Source: Duncaniella sp. (GTDB taxonomy: Bacteria > Bacteroidota > Bacteroidia > Bacteroidales > Muribaculaceae). From it: 64,000 bases of DNA. Shown here piece by piece: positions 41,581-51,320 of the stretch (position 1 is the first letter of the stretch; each line of letters opens with the position of its first letter). The translations under genes and the position numbers were made by a program. Under the pieces are notes generated by a model. The model was not told where the DNA came from. It did not search any database and saw only the letters and a program-made list of their open reading frames with translations. The stretch covers positions 1 through 64,000 of the forward strand of contig JAIDCC010000051.1 of NCBI GenBank assembly GCA_029056055.1, written 5' to 3'.

Positions 41581-43413
41581 TTAGTAGATATCCTCGGTGT
41601 CTATCAGACTGGTCGGGATGATTTCGATGTAGTCGCCGTGGAATTCCTGGTCGGGGGCATAGACGTTTTTGCCGCGCAGGTAGTGGGCGCCATACTCCTG
41701 GAAGTTGAACTGTCCTATGATGATGCGGAGGCAGGTCTCTTTCTCGCGAAGGGTGGTCTGACCCTGAAGTGTCCATATCGACGCGGGGGCTTTCATGTAG
41801 CCGCGGTTGCGCATGGCCTTGTCATTTTCAGCGTCCGAGGGGGTGCCTGTGTCGGGCACCCATCCCACCTGCGGGTCGGTGCCCGCTATGCGGAGGTCGC
41901 GGGGTATGCCCTGGATTTCGCCGTCGACGAAGAGCTGCGCTATGCCGCGCCAGCTTTCCTGACGGTAGCCCAATCGGATTTCGTAGGAGCCCGGGGGCAC
42001 CGGGAGCATCCGCAGCGTGAAGTCATACCAACCGTTGAGTTTGAGCTCGTCGGCCTCGAAGTTGGTCCAGCCTTCCGATGCCCACATCGTGATTTCAGTC
42101 TCGTCGCTGAAGGCCAGATGCTTCGGACAGAAGTCGTTGGGGATTACGTAGCCCGACGCGTCGGCCATGCCGGCAAGTTGCCAGCGGATGTTGTTGTTGG
42201 TCAGTTCGGGCGGCACGTTGTAGAAGTCGAATCGGATGCGTTTGTTGAGCACGTCGTTGACCATCACGTCTTCGTCGTAGACGAGCATCGACGAGAGCGA
42301 GTGGACAAATCCGTTGACTCCGCTCAGGTTGCTCTTGCTCTCGGTGAGTCCGGTATAGGTGCCGTCGCGGCGCGTGTTGATTTTGTTGCCCGCCTTGATT
42401 TCCATCAGGCGGTAGGCATACATGGTCTCGTAATACTCCTTGCGCTCGGTCATGAAGTTGGCCGACGTGCAGGCGCCGTTATAGATAAACGAGTTGGTCG
42501 ACATCTGACGGTCGAGGATGTGATAGGCCACGAAGCGGTTGAGCGCATTGTCGCGCGAGGTATAGTCGGTTGCGTCCTCGTTGCCGTAATAGCGTGTGGC
42601 GTAGGCCTTGAGGTCGTCTATCGAGTTGATGCCGGCCTGACGCATCACGTCGTCGGGCTCGGCGAAGAGTGTGTAGCCGTAGCGCTTGGTCACGGGCACC
42701 TTGAACACCATCTCGCCTTTTCTCACCTCGCCCGAGGGATAGGGGCAGACATAGCTTTCGTCGATGATGCGCTCGGTGCTGTCATTGAGGTGGGTCAGTC
42801 GCAGCGCCTCGGCGAAGATGGTGAAGTCGCCGCTCCCCTCGAGGATGTTGAGCAGAAATTCCTCGCTCGACGTGAGCACGTTGTCGATGATGTGTATCAC
42901 TCCGTTATGCACCTCGATGTCTTTCTCCACGATAGTGCTCGTCTTGTTGACGTTGATAGTCAGACCGCCGCCCGCCGCGTCGCTGACATACGAGATGGTG
43001 ACATACTTGTCGTTCATGTTCGATTCGGGCAGCGAGCCTTCCTCGAAGTGTTCCGAAAAGTAGTCGGTGGCCGCGCTCTTTATGACGTGGTTGTAGACTA
43101 TCTCTCGCTTCTCGGCATCGGTCAGGTCGGCGTAGCTCTTGCCGAGGGTCTTGAAGTAACGCTCGAAGGCGGCGTTGTCGGGCAGGAAGCAGGTGTAGTG
43201 GCCGTAGGTCGAGAGCAGCGACGAGAGCTCCGTGTCGGCAAGAAGTTGCGCAAACACCGAATAGTCGTCGGAGCTGCCGCAATAGGAGGCCACTGTGTCG
43301 CCAGTAAAGGTGTAGTAGCTGTCGTCGTTCACCTCGTCGCTGCACGCTGCCGCCCCGAGTGCCAGCACGCCCGCGCAAAGTGCCCGGCATATGTAACTGT
43401 AGAGTCTTTTCAT
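41581..43413 (-). CDS. Fasciclin (FAS1)-domain lipoprotein, 610 aa
   Basis: A surface lipoprotein (Cys24 after LALGAAA). FAS1 domains lie at about 45-185 (GHYTCFLPDNAAFERYFKTL, REIVYNHVIKSAATDYF, GVIHIIDNVLTSS) and about 190-385. A C-terminal beta-sandwich (about 400-600) contains WYDFTLRMLPVPPGSYEIRL, like carbohydrate-binding modules. It begins four bases after the SusD stop at 43418 and is separated from the next FAS1 gene only by palindromic element copy 3. The FAS1 plus beta-sandwich architecture is shared with the 525-residue protein, so the two may be functional counterparts for the two SusCD pairs. Confidence 0.78.
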   Translation of the reverse strand: MKRLYSYICRALCAGVLALGAAACSDEVNDDSYYTFTGDTVASYCGSSDDYSVFAQLLADTELSSLLSTYGHYTCFLPDNAAFERYFKTLGKSYADLTDAEKREIVYNHVIKSAATDYFSEHFEEGSLPESNMNDKYVTISYVSDAAGGGLTINVNKTSTIVEKDIEVHNGVIHIIDNVLTSSEEFLLNILEGSGDFTIFAEALRLTHLNDSTERIIDESYVCPYPSGEVRKGEMVFKVPVTKRYGYTLFAEPDDVMRQAGINSIDDLKAYATRYYGNEDATDYTSRDNALNRFVAYHILDRQMSTNSFIYNGACTSANFMTERKEYYETMYAYRLMEIKAGNKINTRRDGTYTGLTESKSNLSGVNGFVHSLSSMLVYDEDVMVNDVLNKRIRFDFYNVPPELTNNNIRWQLAGMADASGYVIPNDFCPKHLAFSDETEITMWASEGWTNFEADELKLNGWYDFTLRMLPVPPGSYEIRLGYRQESWRGIAQLFVDGEIQGIPRDLRIAGTDPQVGWVPDTGTPSDAENDKAMRNRGYMKAPASIWTLQGQTTLREKETCLRIIIGQFNFQEYGAHYLRGKNVYAPDQEFHGDYIEIIPTSLIDTEDIY

Positions 43414-43417
43414 GGTG

Positions 43418-44974
43418 TCAGTTCTTTTCTATCGATGATGAAACTTTGTAGAACGGATTCTGTTTCAGAAGTTTGTTGCTGCGCAGTTCGCTGTCTTTGA
43501 TGGGCATGTAGAGGGCGTTGATTTCGCTCAGCTTGCTCGACACGGTCGACTGGTCGAGCGACGAATACTTCGGTATCAGATATGTATTGACTATGTTCTG
43601 AAACTGCGAGCGGTCGCGGTTGATGCGGCGCAGGATGTCAAAGTAGCGCTTGCCCTCGAAAAGCAGCTCGCGCTGACGCTCGTCAAACACGAGGTCGCGC
43701 ATACGGTCTTGTGTGCCATACGAGCTGAAGCTGAGCGAGCCTGCCCCAGCCTCGGGATTGGCGCGGTCGTAGACGGCGCTCACCAGACGGAAGGCTTCTT
43801 CGAGCCTCTCGCCCTTCTCAACGAGCGCCTCGGCTTTCATCAGCATCACGTCGGGCAGGCGGTAGACTATCCAGTTGGCCGCGCCGCCGTCTACACTGAT
43901 GTAGTCCGACTCGCGCACGTTGGTGGTGTGGATTTCGTTGCGGTAGGCCAGATACTTCTTGATGGGGAAGGCGGCGAGCGACGACGACGAGTAGAACGAG
44001 TCGATGCCGCGGATGTCAGTGGGCTCGAAGAGCGATGTGGTCGAGAAGTCGTAGGCCATCATCTGCTGGTGGCCCCAGCCGGAGTGGCCTCCCTCGGTGC
44101 CGTAAAACTCGCAGAGGGTGTAGTTGGGGATGTTGTTGCGCACAAACTGGAGTTCGAAAATGCTCTCCGACGAATTGCCGTCTACGAAGACACTGCGGTT
44201 GTAGGCGTTCGAGCCTACGAGCGTGAGGATGTTGTCGGGGTCGCTCATCACGGCGTCGCAGTAGTCGATGCACTCCGTGTAGCGGTTGCGCCACAGACAC
44301 ATGTCGGCCAGAAGGGCGCGCACTCCGGCGCGGGTAAATCGTCCCTTGGTATACTCGGTGCTCGTCCACGAGGCCACGGCATCGTTTTCTACGGCTTTGA
44401 GGTCGTCGATAAGAAAATCCAGCAGTTCGTCGGGGTCGGCCTGCTCGCATTGCAGGTCCTGGGTGTCGTCTACGGTGGGTTCGGTGATGAGGGGCACGTC
44501 GCGGAAGGTGCGCACCAGAGTGAAGTAGCAGAAAGCTCGGATGGCTTTCACCTCGGCTATGTAGGCGCGCAGCTGCGCCGGCGTGAAGTTGGGGTCTTTC
44601 TCACACACTTGCGGCGCGAAACGCTCCACGGTGTTGCAGAGGTTGATGACGTTGTAGAAGTTGCCCCAGTAGGCGTAGCCGTTGGAGGGCAGCGTGTTGA
44701 GCACTCCGACGTAGAGCAGGTCGGCTCCCATGTTGTTGCCTAAGATTACGTTGTCGCTGCGAAATTCGCCCCACACCATGAGACGCTGCATGAAGTCGGG
44801 CTGCTGCATGGCGCGATAGCATGCGCCGGTCACGCTCAGGACGTCTGACTCGGTCTGCCAGAACTCGTCGAGCACCATTTCGTTGGTGGGCTTGAGCTCA
44901 AAGAAGTCTTCGCACGAGCTCAGGCTGAGCGCCATGGCCAATGACGCGATGATGGTTTTTATCTTGAGTTTCAT
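43418..44974 (-). CDS. SusD/RagB-like lipoprotein (third pair)
   Basis: A 518-residue surface lipoprotein (LSSC, Cys21; then EDFFELKPTNEMVLDEFW). Typical SusD segments are ELRAYIAEVKAIRAFCYFTL-like (AQLRAYIAEVKAIRAFCYF), GVRALLADMCLWRNRY, YRLPDVMLMKAEALVEKG and the C-terminal FDERQRELLFEGKRYFDILR. It follows the SusC-like gene by 40 bases and precedes a FAS1 gene by four. It is closer to the classical SusD pattern than the product of 34961-36652. Confidence 0.92.
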   Translation of the reverse strand: MKLKIKTIIASLAMALSLSSCEDFFELKPTNEMVLDEFWQTESDVLSVTGACYRAMQQPDFMQRLMVWGEFRSDNVILGNNMGADLLYVGVLNTLPSNGYAYWGNFYNVINLCNTVERFAPQVCEKDPNFTPAQLRAYIAEVKAIRAFCYFTLVRTFRDVPLITEPTVDDTQDLQCEQADPDELLDFLIDDLKAVENDAVASWTSTEYTKGRFTRAGVRALLADMCLWRNRYTECIDYCDAVMSDPDNILTLVGSNAYNRSVFVDGNSSESIFELQFVRNNIPNYTLCEFYGTEGGHSGWGHQQMMAYDFSTTSLFEPTDIRGIDSFYSSSSLAAFPIKKYLAYRNEIHTTNVRESDYISVDGGAANWIVYRLPDVMLMKAEALVEKGERLEEAFRLVSAVYDRANPEAGAGSLSFSSYGTQDRMRDLVFDERQRELLFEGKRYFDILRRINRDRSQFQNIVNTYLIPKYSSLDQSTVSSKLSEINALYMPIKDSELRSNKLLKQNPFYKVSSSIEKN

Positions 44975-45014
44975 TGTTGCTTGCTTGGTTTGGTTGTGTC
45001 TTGTGTCTGACGTC

Positions 45015-48000
45015 TCAGAAGCCTACGGTCACGCCGAACGTGAAATACTGCGAGCGAGGGGTGTTGCTGCGGTCTTCGGCTATGCCGAGAGAGTTGGGCG
45101 AGATTTCGGGGTCTACGCCCGTGTATTTCGAGAAGGTCACGATGTTGTTGAGCGTCAGATATAGATTGAGCGTCTGGAGACGGATTTTCTTGATGAGCTC
45201 GCTCTCGAAGGCGTAGTTGAAGGTGATATACTTCAGGCGCAGGAACGAGCCGTCTTCAACGTAGCGGTCGCTGCCGAGCCAGTTGTAGCCATACTGATAG
45301 AGGGCGCGGGGCATATCGGTGACGTCGCCTTCCTTGCGCCAGCGCCAGTTGACGGCTATCGACTGGTTGTCGTTGCTATACATGTTTTCGGCGTTCATGC
45401 GGGCGTAGTTGATGATTTTGTTGCCCGCGCGGAAGTTGAAGAAGGTGTTCATCGAGAGGTTTTTCCAGCGCAGCGTGAAGCCGAAACCGCCATAGATTTT
45501 GGGATTGCAGTTGCCCAGGTAGACTATGTCGAGTTCGTCGATGTTGCCGTCGTGGTTGATATCCTCGTAGATGGCATCGCCGCCACGGAATTTATAGCCG
45601 ACACGGCCATAGCCGAAATACATGTTGAGGGGATTGCCCTGCGCGTCGGTCACCACCTGCCCGTCGGCGTCTCTCACCACGGGGCAGGTGCCCTCGCGCC
45701 CTTCGACGTAGTCGCTGTACTGGTAGACGCCCTTGTAGCGGAAGCCGTAGATTGAGCCGAATGCGTTGCCCACCTGCACGCGGGTCAGGTAGGAGCCGTT
45801 GTTGTAGTCAAACTCGCCGTTGTACGAGTCGAGTATCGACGGCAGCAGGTCGGTCACCTTGCTCGTGTAGTTGGCGAGGTTGAAGTTCACGTCAAACGAC
45901 CATCCGTTGCCGAAGCGGAGCATGTTGGTGGTGTAGAAGTTGATTTCCCAACCGTTCTTTTCCATACTGCCGCCGTTGACGTAGCTGATTGAGCCGAAAC
46001 CCGACGACGACGGGATGGTCTGATCCTTGAAGAGAAGATCATTGTTCTTTTCGTGAAACACGTTGAAGTCGAGGTTGTAGCGGTAGTTGCACAGGTTGAG
46101 GTCGAAACCGGCGTTATACGATGTCGTGGTCTCCCAGCGCAGGTCGGAGAGGCGGATGGTCGTAGGCTTCATCGTCGGGATGTCGATGTAGTTGTTGCCG
46201 TCGGTCGAATCCCAGTTGGAATTGTAGCGGGCATAGTGAAGGTATTCATAGTCGGGCATGCGGCCGGTCTTGCCGTAGCCCACGCGGAGGCCGAAGAGGT
46301 CGAGCCAGCTGCGGCAGTCGTCAAACCATTTCTCGCGCGAGAGAATCCACTTGGCCGACACGGCGGGGAAGGTGCCCCAGCGGTGTCCCGGGCCGAAGCG
46401 CGTGCTTCCGTCGAGGCGCACGGTGGCGTCGATGACATATTTGTTGTCAAACGTATAGTGGGCGCGTCCCATGAAAGCCATGGAGTGCCATTCGCCGCGC
46501 TCGCTGCGCATCGCATTCTCATAGCCCTCCATCGTCGGGTTTGAGATGCCGTTCGGAAGATTGTATTTGCGAAACTCCTGATAGTGGGAATTGCCGGTAG
46601 TCAGCTCCCACGCGCCGTAGAGCATGAACGAGTTCTTCTCGCCGAGCTGCGGCACGAAGAGCAGGTCATGCTTGGTCTGGATGTTGAGACTCTCAGCCTC
46701 GCGTCCGTAGGAGCGGTTGATGTTTTCGTTGTTCCACGTCTGCGACGACACTTCGCGCGGCAGCATCTTCTCCTCGCGCTTGTTTTCTATGTCAAACTGC
46801 ACGTAGCCCGAATAGCGGAGCTTGTGTTTGTTGGGGTCGAGGATGTCATACTGGAGGCGCAGCGTCGGGATGATGCGCATGTTGACTTCGTCAAACTTGG
46901 CAAGGTGAGCCAGCGCCACGGGATTGGCGAGATATTTCTGGCTGTCGTCGAGCGACGAGGTGATGGGGATGTTGTAGAATTCCGACGTGTTGTTGCCAAA
47001 GGCGTCCTGACGGTAGACCGATACGTTGGGCATCTTGCGGTAGGCTATGTCGAGCAATCCCTCCGAATACCACTCCTCTTTGTAGTTCTGCTTGTTCTTC
47101 GAATGGGTCAGCGAGAATTCGGTAGAGAATTTCAGTCGGTCAGACACCTGGTAGTCAAGGTTCATCAGCGACGAGATGCGGTCATACTTCTGTTCGATTA
47201 TCGTGCCCGTCTGTGTCAGGTAGCCGAGCGAGATGCGATACTTCGCCTTGTCGCCGCCGCCGGTGATGTTGACCGTGTTGTCGTGAGCGAAGCCATACTT
47301 GGTCACTTCGTCCACCCAGTCGGTGTTGTTGTTAAACTGCTCGTATTCCGAATAGGTGGGGTCGTAGTTGAATTCGGGAATGTTGCAGGCGTTTTCGTCC
47401 TGACGAGGGTTGAAGTAGGCCTGCTTCATGAGCATGGTATAGTCGTCGCCGGTGAGCATCTTGCGCCCCTTGGGCTGACGGTGGCCCGAAAATTTGTAGA
47501 GGTATTGCACTCGCGTCGGGCCTTTGACTCCGCGCTTGGTCTTAATCATGATGACGCCGTTGGCACCCCTCGCGCCGTAGATGGCTGCCGATGCGCCATC
47601 CTTGAGCACGGTGATTTCTTCGATATCTTCGGGATTGATGCTCAGAAGGTTGGCGAATTGTTCCGAGGTTGCGTTGGCATAGTCGAACGACCCGTCGACG
47701 TGGCTCTCGTAGGGGATATCGTTGAGCACGATGAGTGGCTGAGAGTTGGAGTTGATTGACCCCGAACCGCGTATGCGCATCGACGAGCCCGACCCGAGGT
47801 CGCCCGAGGCGTTGACGATGTCCAGACCCGCCATGCGGCCCTGGAGCGCGTCGTCCACCGACGCCACGGCAAGTCCCTCGAAGGCATCGGTGCGGATGCT
47901 CTGCACGGCGCCCGAGATTTCGGCGCGGTTGATGGGCATCGTGCCGTCGTCATGGACGCGCTGACCCGTGATGACCACTTCCTGGAGCGTCGTGTTGCTC

Positions 48001-48317
48001 TTCATCTGGATTTGCATCTCGGGCTTGATGGGGAGCACCACGGCTTCATAGCCCACGTAGCTCACCTTAATCTTGTTGTCGGGGTTTTTCACCTTCAGCG
48101 AAAACTCTCCGTTGATGTCGGTGACCGTCGTGCTGTGAACACGGTTGTTTTTGTCAATCTCATAGATACCCGCGCCTATCAGGGGCTCGTCGATTTCGTC
48201 GACCACCACGCCGCGTATCATCGTAGCCGCCTGTGCCGCAGCCAATTGCGGCATCAGGAGCATCGCCACCGTGAGAAATAGTAGATATATTTTTTGCATT
48301 GTGACAGATTTTTTCAT
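45015..48317 (-). CDS. SusC/RagA-like TonB-dependent transporter (third pair)
   Basis: A 1100-residue outer-membrane transporter. The ATG at 48317 gives MKKSVTMQKIYLLFL. The internal ATG at 48299 gives an equally good signal peptide (cut near LAAAQ). A carboxypeptidase-like domain (GVVVDEIDEPLIGAGIYEID), TonB box (LQEVVITGQRV), plug (SQPLIVLNDIPYESH, IYGARGANGVIMIKTKRG) and barrel, ending TFGVTVGF, are all present. It pairs with the SusD at 43418-44974. The FAS1 lipoprotein gene 48326-50938 ends eight bases before its start. Confidence 0.93.
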   Translation of the reverse strand: MKKSVTMQKIYLLFLTVAMLLMPQLAAAQAATMIRGVVVDEIDEPLIGAGIYEIDKNNRVHSTTVTDINGEFSLKVKNPDNKIKVSYVGYEAVVLPIKPEMQIQMKSNTTLQEVVITGQRVHDDGTMPINRAEISGAVQSIRTDAFEGLAVASVDDALQGRMAGLDIVNASGDLGSGSSMRIRGSGSINSNSQPLIVLNDIPYESHVDGSFDYANATSEQFANLLSINPEDIEEITVLKDGASAAIYGARGANGVIMIKTKRGVKGPTRVQYLYKFSGHRQPKGRKMLTGDDYTMLMKQAYFNPRQDENACNIPEFNYDPTYSEYEQFNNNTDWVDEVTKYGFAHDNTVNITGGGDKAKYRISLGYLTQTGTIIEQKYDRISSLMNLDYQVSDRLKFSTEFSLTHSKNKQNYKEEWYSEGLLDIAYRKMPNVSVYRQDAFGNNTSEFYNIPITSSLDDSQKYLANPVALAHLAKFDEVNMRIIPTLRLQYDILDPNKHKLRYSGYVQFDIENKREEKMLPREVSSQTWNNENINRSYGREAESLNIQTKHDLLFVPQLGEKNSFMLYGAWELTTGNSHYQEFRKYNLPNGISNPTMEGYENAMRSERGEWHSMAFMGRAHYTFDNKYVIDATVRLDGSTRFGPGHRWGTFPAVSAKWILSREKWFDDCRSWLDLFGLRVGYGKTGRMPDYEYLHYARYNSNWDSTDGNNYIDIPTMKPTTIRLSDLRWETTTSYNAGFDLNLCNYRYNLDFNVFHEKNNDLLFKDQTIPSSSGFGSISYVNGGSMEKNGWEINFYTTNMLRFGNGWSFDVNFNLANYTSKVTDLLPSILDSYNGEFDYNNGSYLTRVQVGNAFGSIYGFRYKGVYQYSDYVEGREGTCPVVRDADGQVVTDAQGNPLNMYFGYGRVGYKFRGGDAIYEDINHDGNIDELDIVYLGNCNPKIYGGFGFTLRWKNLSMNTFFNFRAGNKIINYARMNAENMYSNDNQSIAVNWRWRKEGDVTDMPRALYQYGYNWLGSDRYVEDGSFLRLKYITFNYAFESELIKKIRLQTLNLYLTLNNIVTFSKYTGVDPEISPNSLGIAEDRSNTPRSQYFTFGVTVGF

Positions 48318-48325
48318 GGTTTGGG

Positions 48326-50938
48326 TCAGAAGCCGAGTGCGTTGTCTACCAGGTGGATTACCGCGCGCGACGAGGCGGTGATGTTGGCCGCCTGTGTGTA
48401 GTCGGTGGCGTCGACGATGAAGTCGCGGGCCATGACGTTGTAGGCATTACCCTCTTTTATCACATTTGCCTGCTTGCCGTTCTCGCCGGTGACCGTGAGG
48501 TTTGAGCCGTTGCTCTGCACGGTGACCTTGTGGAATTTGTCATATTCGTTGCGGGCGGCCGTCTCGTAGCTTGCCGGGCCGTATTGACGCCCGCTGACGA
48601 AGGCCGAATTGTCCATGAAGTGATATTTCAGAAACGACAGCAGGTAGAGGGTCTTGCGTTTTTTCGAGTTGTAGTCTTCGTCGGCCACGATTTGCTCCCA
48701 CGTGTAGAGATTGGGGTCGTCGCGGAACGCTTTTTCGAGCGCGTCGGCCGTGGGCACGAAGATTGTGTAGCGGAAATTGTTGAACGAGTTGACCACCATG
48801 CCCAGACCCGCCGACGTGCTCCCGATTTTCGAGCTGAAGATTTCCTCCACGTCGGTGTCGGCAGAGAAGTAGGTCAGCACCTGGTCGTGCCCGCGGCAAA
48901 GGTCGAAGAATGCTTTATATTCGGGATGCGCGGCGAGCTGGTCGTAGACGCTCGTTGTCGCATCGTGGAGTATGTGGTCGATGAAGAAGGTGCGGCCGTT
49001 GTCTGAGTCATATCGGCACGGATTGCCGCTCTTGCCGGTCACCACCGCAGCCTGCGGCGCGGAGGCCTCGATGTCGCCTCCGCCGTTAAATCTGACAGAG
49101 GCATCACGCCCCTCGACCGCGATGGTCGCGCCCCCCTTGGTGAGCACGTAGTTGGCCTTTCCGTCGTCTACATAGCCGCTGAGACGGCCCTCTGCGTTCT
49201 CGCCCACTATGATATGCGTGTCGATGATGTCGCGCAGACGGTTGCGGATGATGCGTTTGTTGGTCACCGAGCGCTTCAGCGCGCCCTTGTTGCCGTCGGC
49301 ATCGGCCGAATAGACGTCAGCCACGACGGTGTTGAGACTCTTGACGTAGTTGAAATCCCAGATTTCACGGCTCGACCCGCCTATGGCCCACGATATGGGT
49401 TCGCGATAGTTGTGCATCGCCTCGTCGGTGGGCACCAGAAGGTTATACATATTTTCCATCGAGCGCAGATACATATAGAATCGCATCGCCTCCGTGTCGG
49501 CCAAATTGCTCCAGTCGTCGGTGACGGCCCATTTCATGATGCTCATGCTTTCGTCGGTGAGCAGCGAGGCATAGACGCCCTGATAGTCGATGGGAGGAAA
49601 CACGCTGTTGACTATGTAGACGGGGCCGTTGCCTGTCATTACGCATCGCTCCACGTCAGAGGTCTTCACGTCTATCGGATAGCTGGTCTCGTCGGTCAGC
49701 GTGGGCCAGCTGTGGGGCAGCGAGGCCGTAAACGAGCGTTTCTGATGGTTTTTGACAAACATTGCCAGAATGTCTGTCGGGATGTTGTCCCAGCTGCCGT
49801 AGGCGTCGCGCAGATAGCTGCCCTTGCCGCCGTTGATGAATTCGTTCATGGCGCGGTCGGTGGGCACGAACATCGCCCCCATGTCCTGCTCGGACGAGCT
49901 CATCGAGTAGGTGGCTTCCGAGGGGTCGTAGTAGAGCATGCCGTAGCTTGCGAGCGACTCGCCGAGAGGCCCCTCGGTGTGGGTGCGTTCGTTGAAGTAG
50001 CCTTTGACAAACACCGAGTCGATGCCTGCCACAAGCGGACGCAGCGGGGTCGACCCGTCATAGAATTCCTTTATCTCCGCGGTGTAGGCGGCGTTGTAAT
50101 AGGGGGCGCAGAATTTGTCGAGCAGACGGCTGAACACCTGCGTGTCGGCCGACGTGCTGATGGCCTCGGCCATGTTGGAGAGCGGCAGAAGCACGTCTTC
50201 CACCACGTGGATGTAGCCGTTCTTGCAGATGATGTCGCGCTCCTTGATTTTCACTCCGTTCACGTAGATGTCGCCCGCGCTGAACGTCGTGCCGTTGTAG
50301 ATGACGGCGAAGTCCTCGGCTGTCATGCCCTGCGTGGCCATCTGGCTGTCGGTGAAGTGCACCACCATCGGAGCCTCCTCCACCATGAATATGTCTTTGT
50401 CGGCGAAGCGGCTCCAGTAGGGGCTTTCGAGCAGACCCGACGAAAGGCCGGTCAGCACCTCGTCGAGATAGCTGCCCGAGGCTTTGCGCCGCACGGCCAT
50501 GCCTTCGTTGGCGCCGTCGCTCCCCGCCACGTTCGAGAGCATCTCGCTCAGATAGGCCATGTTAATCATACTCGTGTTCATGATTTTCCGCTTCTGCGCG
50601 GCGGTGAGGTCCTCATACTTCTTCACTCCGAATCTGTTGTTTTCGAAGAAACGGGCGAAGGCTTCGTCATTAGCGGGGAAGAGGGTCTTGCTGCCGGTGC
50701 GCGAGAGCACTTCGCGATATTCAAGGTCGTCGATGAGCCTCACGAAATAGGTGAAGTCACCGCTGTCGTGGAGATAGTCGTAGATGCTGGCGCCGAGGTT
50801 TTCGGGCGCCTTGTCGTCATAGACGTAATCATCCTGACACGAAATGCACAGTGCCGGCACCAACAGCATGGCTGCCATCGTGGCCTTGACGTGTGTGACT
50901 GGTTTCAGATTCATATTGATGGTTAATTTTTGTTTCAT
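48326..50938 (-). CDS. Large multi-domain fasciclin (FAS1) lipoprotein, 870 aa
   Basis: A surface lipoprotein with lipobox CISC (Cys34 from the ATG at 50938). In-frame ATGs at 50968 and 50914 are alternatives, and 50914 gives a shorter signal peptide. About four FAS1-like units can be followed by their N-terminal helices and (T/L)xFxP(T/A)xxA strands: about 45-230 (TLFPANDEAFARFF), 255-440 (GAMFVPTDRAMNEFI), 450-680 (NLLVPTDEAMHNY) and 685-870 (YTIFVPTADALEKAF). Each ends in an (I/V)HxVDxVL-like strand. It lacks the C-terminal beta-sandwich of the other two FAS1 proteins. It is the first gene of the operon, which suggests a structural or scaffold role with the following SusCD pair (inference). 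Confidence 0.78.
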   Translation of the reverse strand: MKQKLTINMNLKPVTHVKATMAAMLLVPALCISCQDDYVYDDKAPENLGASIYDYLHDSGDFTYFVRLIDDLEYREVLSRTGSKTLFPANDEAFARFFENNRFGVKKYEDLTAAQKRKIMNTSMINMAYLSEMLSNVAGSDGANEGMAVRRKASGSYLDEVLTGLSSGLLESPYWSRFADKDIFMVEEAPMVVHFTDSQMATQGMTAEDFAVIYNGTTFSAGDIYVNGVKIKERDIICKNGYIHVVEDVLLPLSNMAEAISTSADTQVFSRLLDKFCAPYYNAAYTAEIKEFYDGSTPLRPLVAGIDSVFVKGYFNERTHTEGPLGESLASYGMLYYDPSEATYSMSSSEQDMGAMFVPTDRAMNEFINGGKGSYLRDAYGSWDNIPTDILAMFVKNHQKRSFTASLPHSWPTLTDETSYPIDVKTSDVERCVMTGNGPVYIVNSVFPPIDYQGVYASLLTDESMSIMKWAVTDDWSNLADTEAMRFYMYLRSMENMYNLLVPTDEAMHNYREPISWAIGGSSREIWDFNYVKSLNTVVADVYSADADGNKGALKRSVTNKRIIRNRLRDIIDTHIIVGENAEGRLSGYVDDGKANYVLTKGGATIAVEGRDASVRFNGGGDIEASAPQAAVVTGKSGNPCRYDSDNGRTFFIDHILHDATTSVYDQLAAHPEYKAFFDLCRGHDQVLTYFSADTDVEEIFSSKIGSTSAGLGMVVNSFNNFRYTIFVPTADALEKAFRDDPNLYTWEQIVADEDYNSKKRKTLYLLSFLKYHFMDNSAFVSGRQYGPASYETAARNEYDKFHKVTVQSNGSNLTVTGENGKQANVIKEGNAYNVMARDFIVDATDYTQAANITASSRAVIHLVDNALGF

Positions 50939-50968
50939 GGTGTTGGGTCGCCGCTCGCGGGCTGACAT

Positions 50969-51320
50969 CGGTGTGCGCCCTGTCGGGCCTCGGAGTTTTC
51001 GGGCGTAAAGTTACAACCCTTTCCTCATAAAAAGGTGTATAAGAAAACCATTTTTTTTAACAAAAGGTGCAACTGAGTGCCCTCAGAGGCCGATTGCGCC
51101 TTTTTTCACCGCTTTTGACGCATATGTGAAAAATTTTAGCAAAATTAGTCAAAATCAGAGGCGGCTTGGTGCGATGAAGTCATTTTTCAACTTTCAATAA
51201 TGCAAATGTTACAAAACCCGACGGTTGACCGAATTTTTAAATATTTAGGATTATTAGTAAAAAAGCATCTCTTTATTATATGATAACTTTGCATCCAAAC
51301 AAAAACCAGTCATCGAAACC
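50969..51320. promoter_or_regulatory. Divergent promoter region between FAS1-SusCD operon and GH95 operon
   Basis: This 352-base AT-rich gap has no gene. On the plus strand TAACTTTG (51284-51291) is a perfect -7 box 29 bases before the GH95 ATG. On the minus strand TAACTTTA (51013-51006; one mismatch) is the best -7 candidate for the FAS1-SusCD operon, and TAATTTTG (51147-51140) is another. The A/T-rich tract between 51110 and 51250 is the obvious place for binding sites of the hybrid regulator, but I see no clear direct repeat that would mark them. Confidence 0.5.

Noticed and set aside
41638..43500. 620-codon open frame on the plus strand opposite a FAS1 gene (and similar long antisense frames at 30797-32596, 38061-39566, 49214-50926, 60781-62283, 7842-9206 reverse and 12852-14432 reverse)
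   Set aside because: These are mirror frames of GC-rich real genes. They have His/Arg/Val-rich compositions, no domain motifs and no plausible starts, and each is fully covered by a well-supported gene on the other strand.
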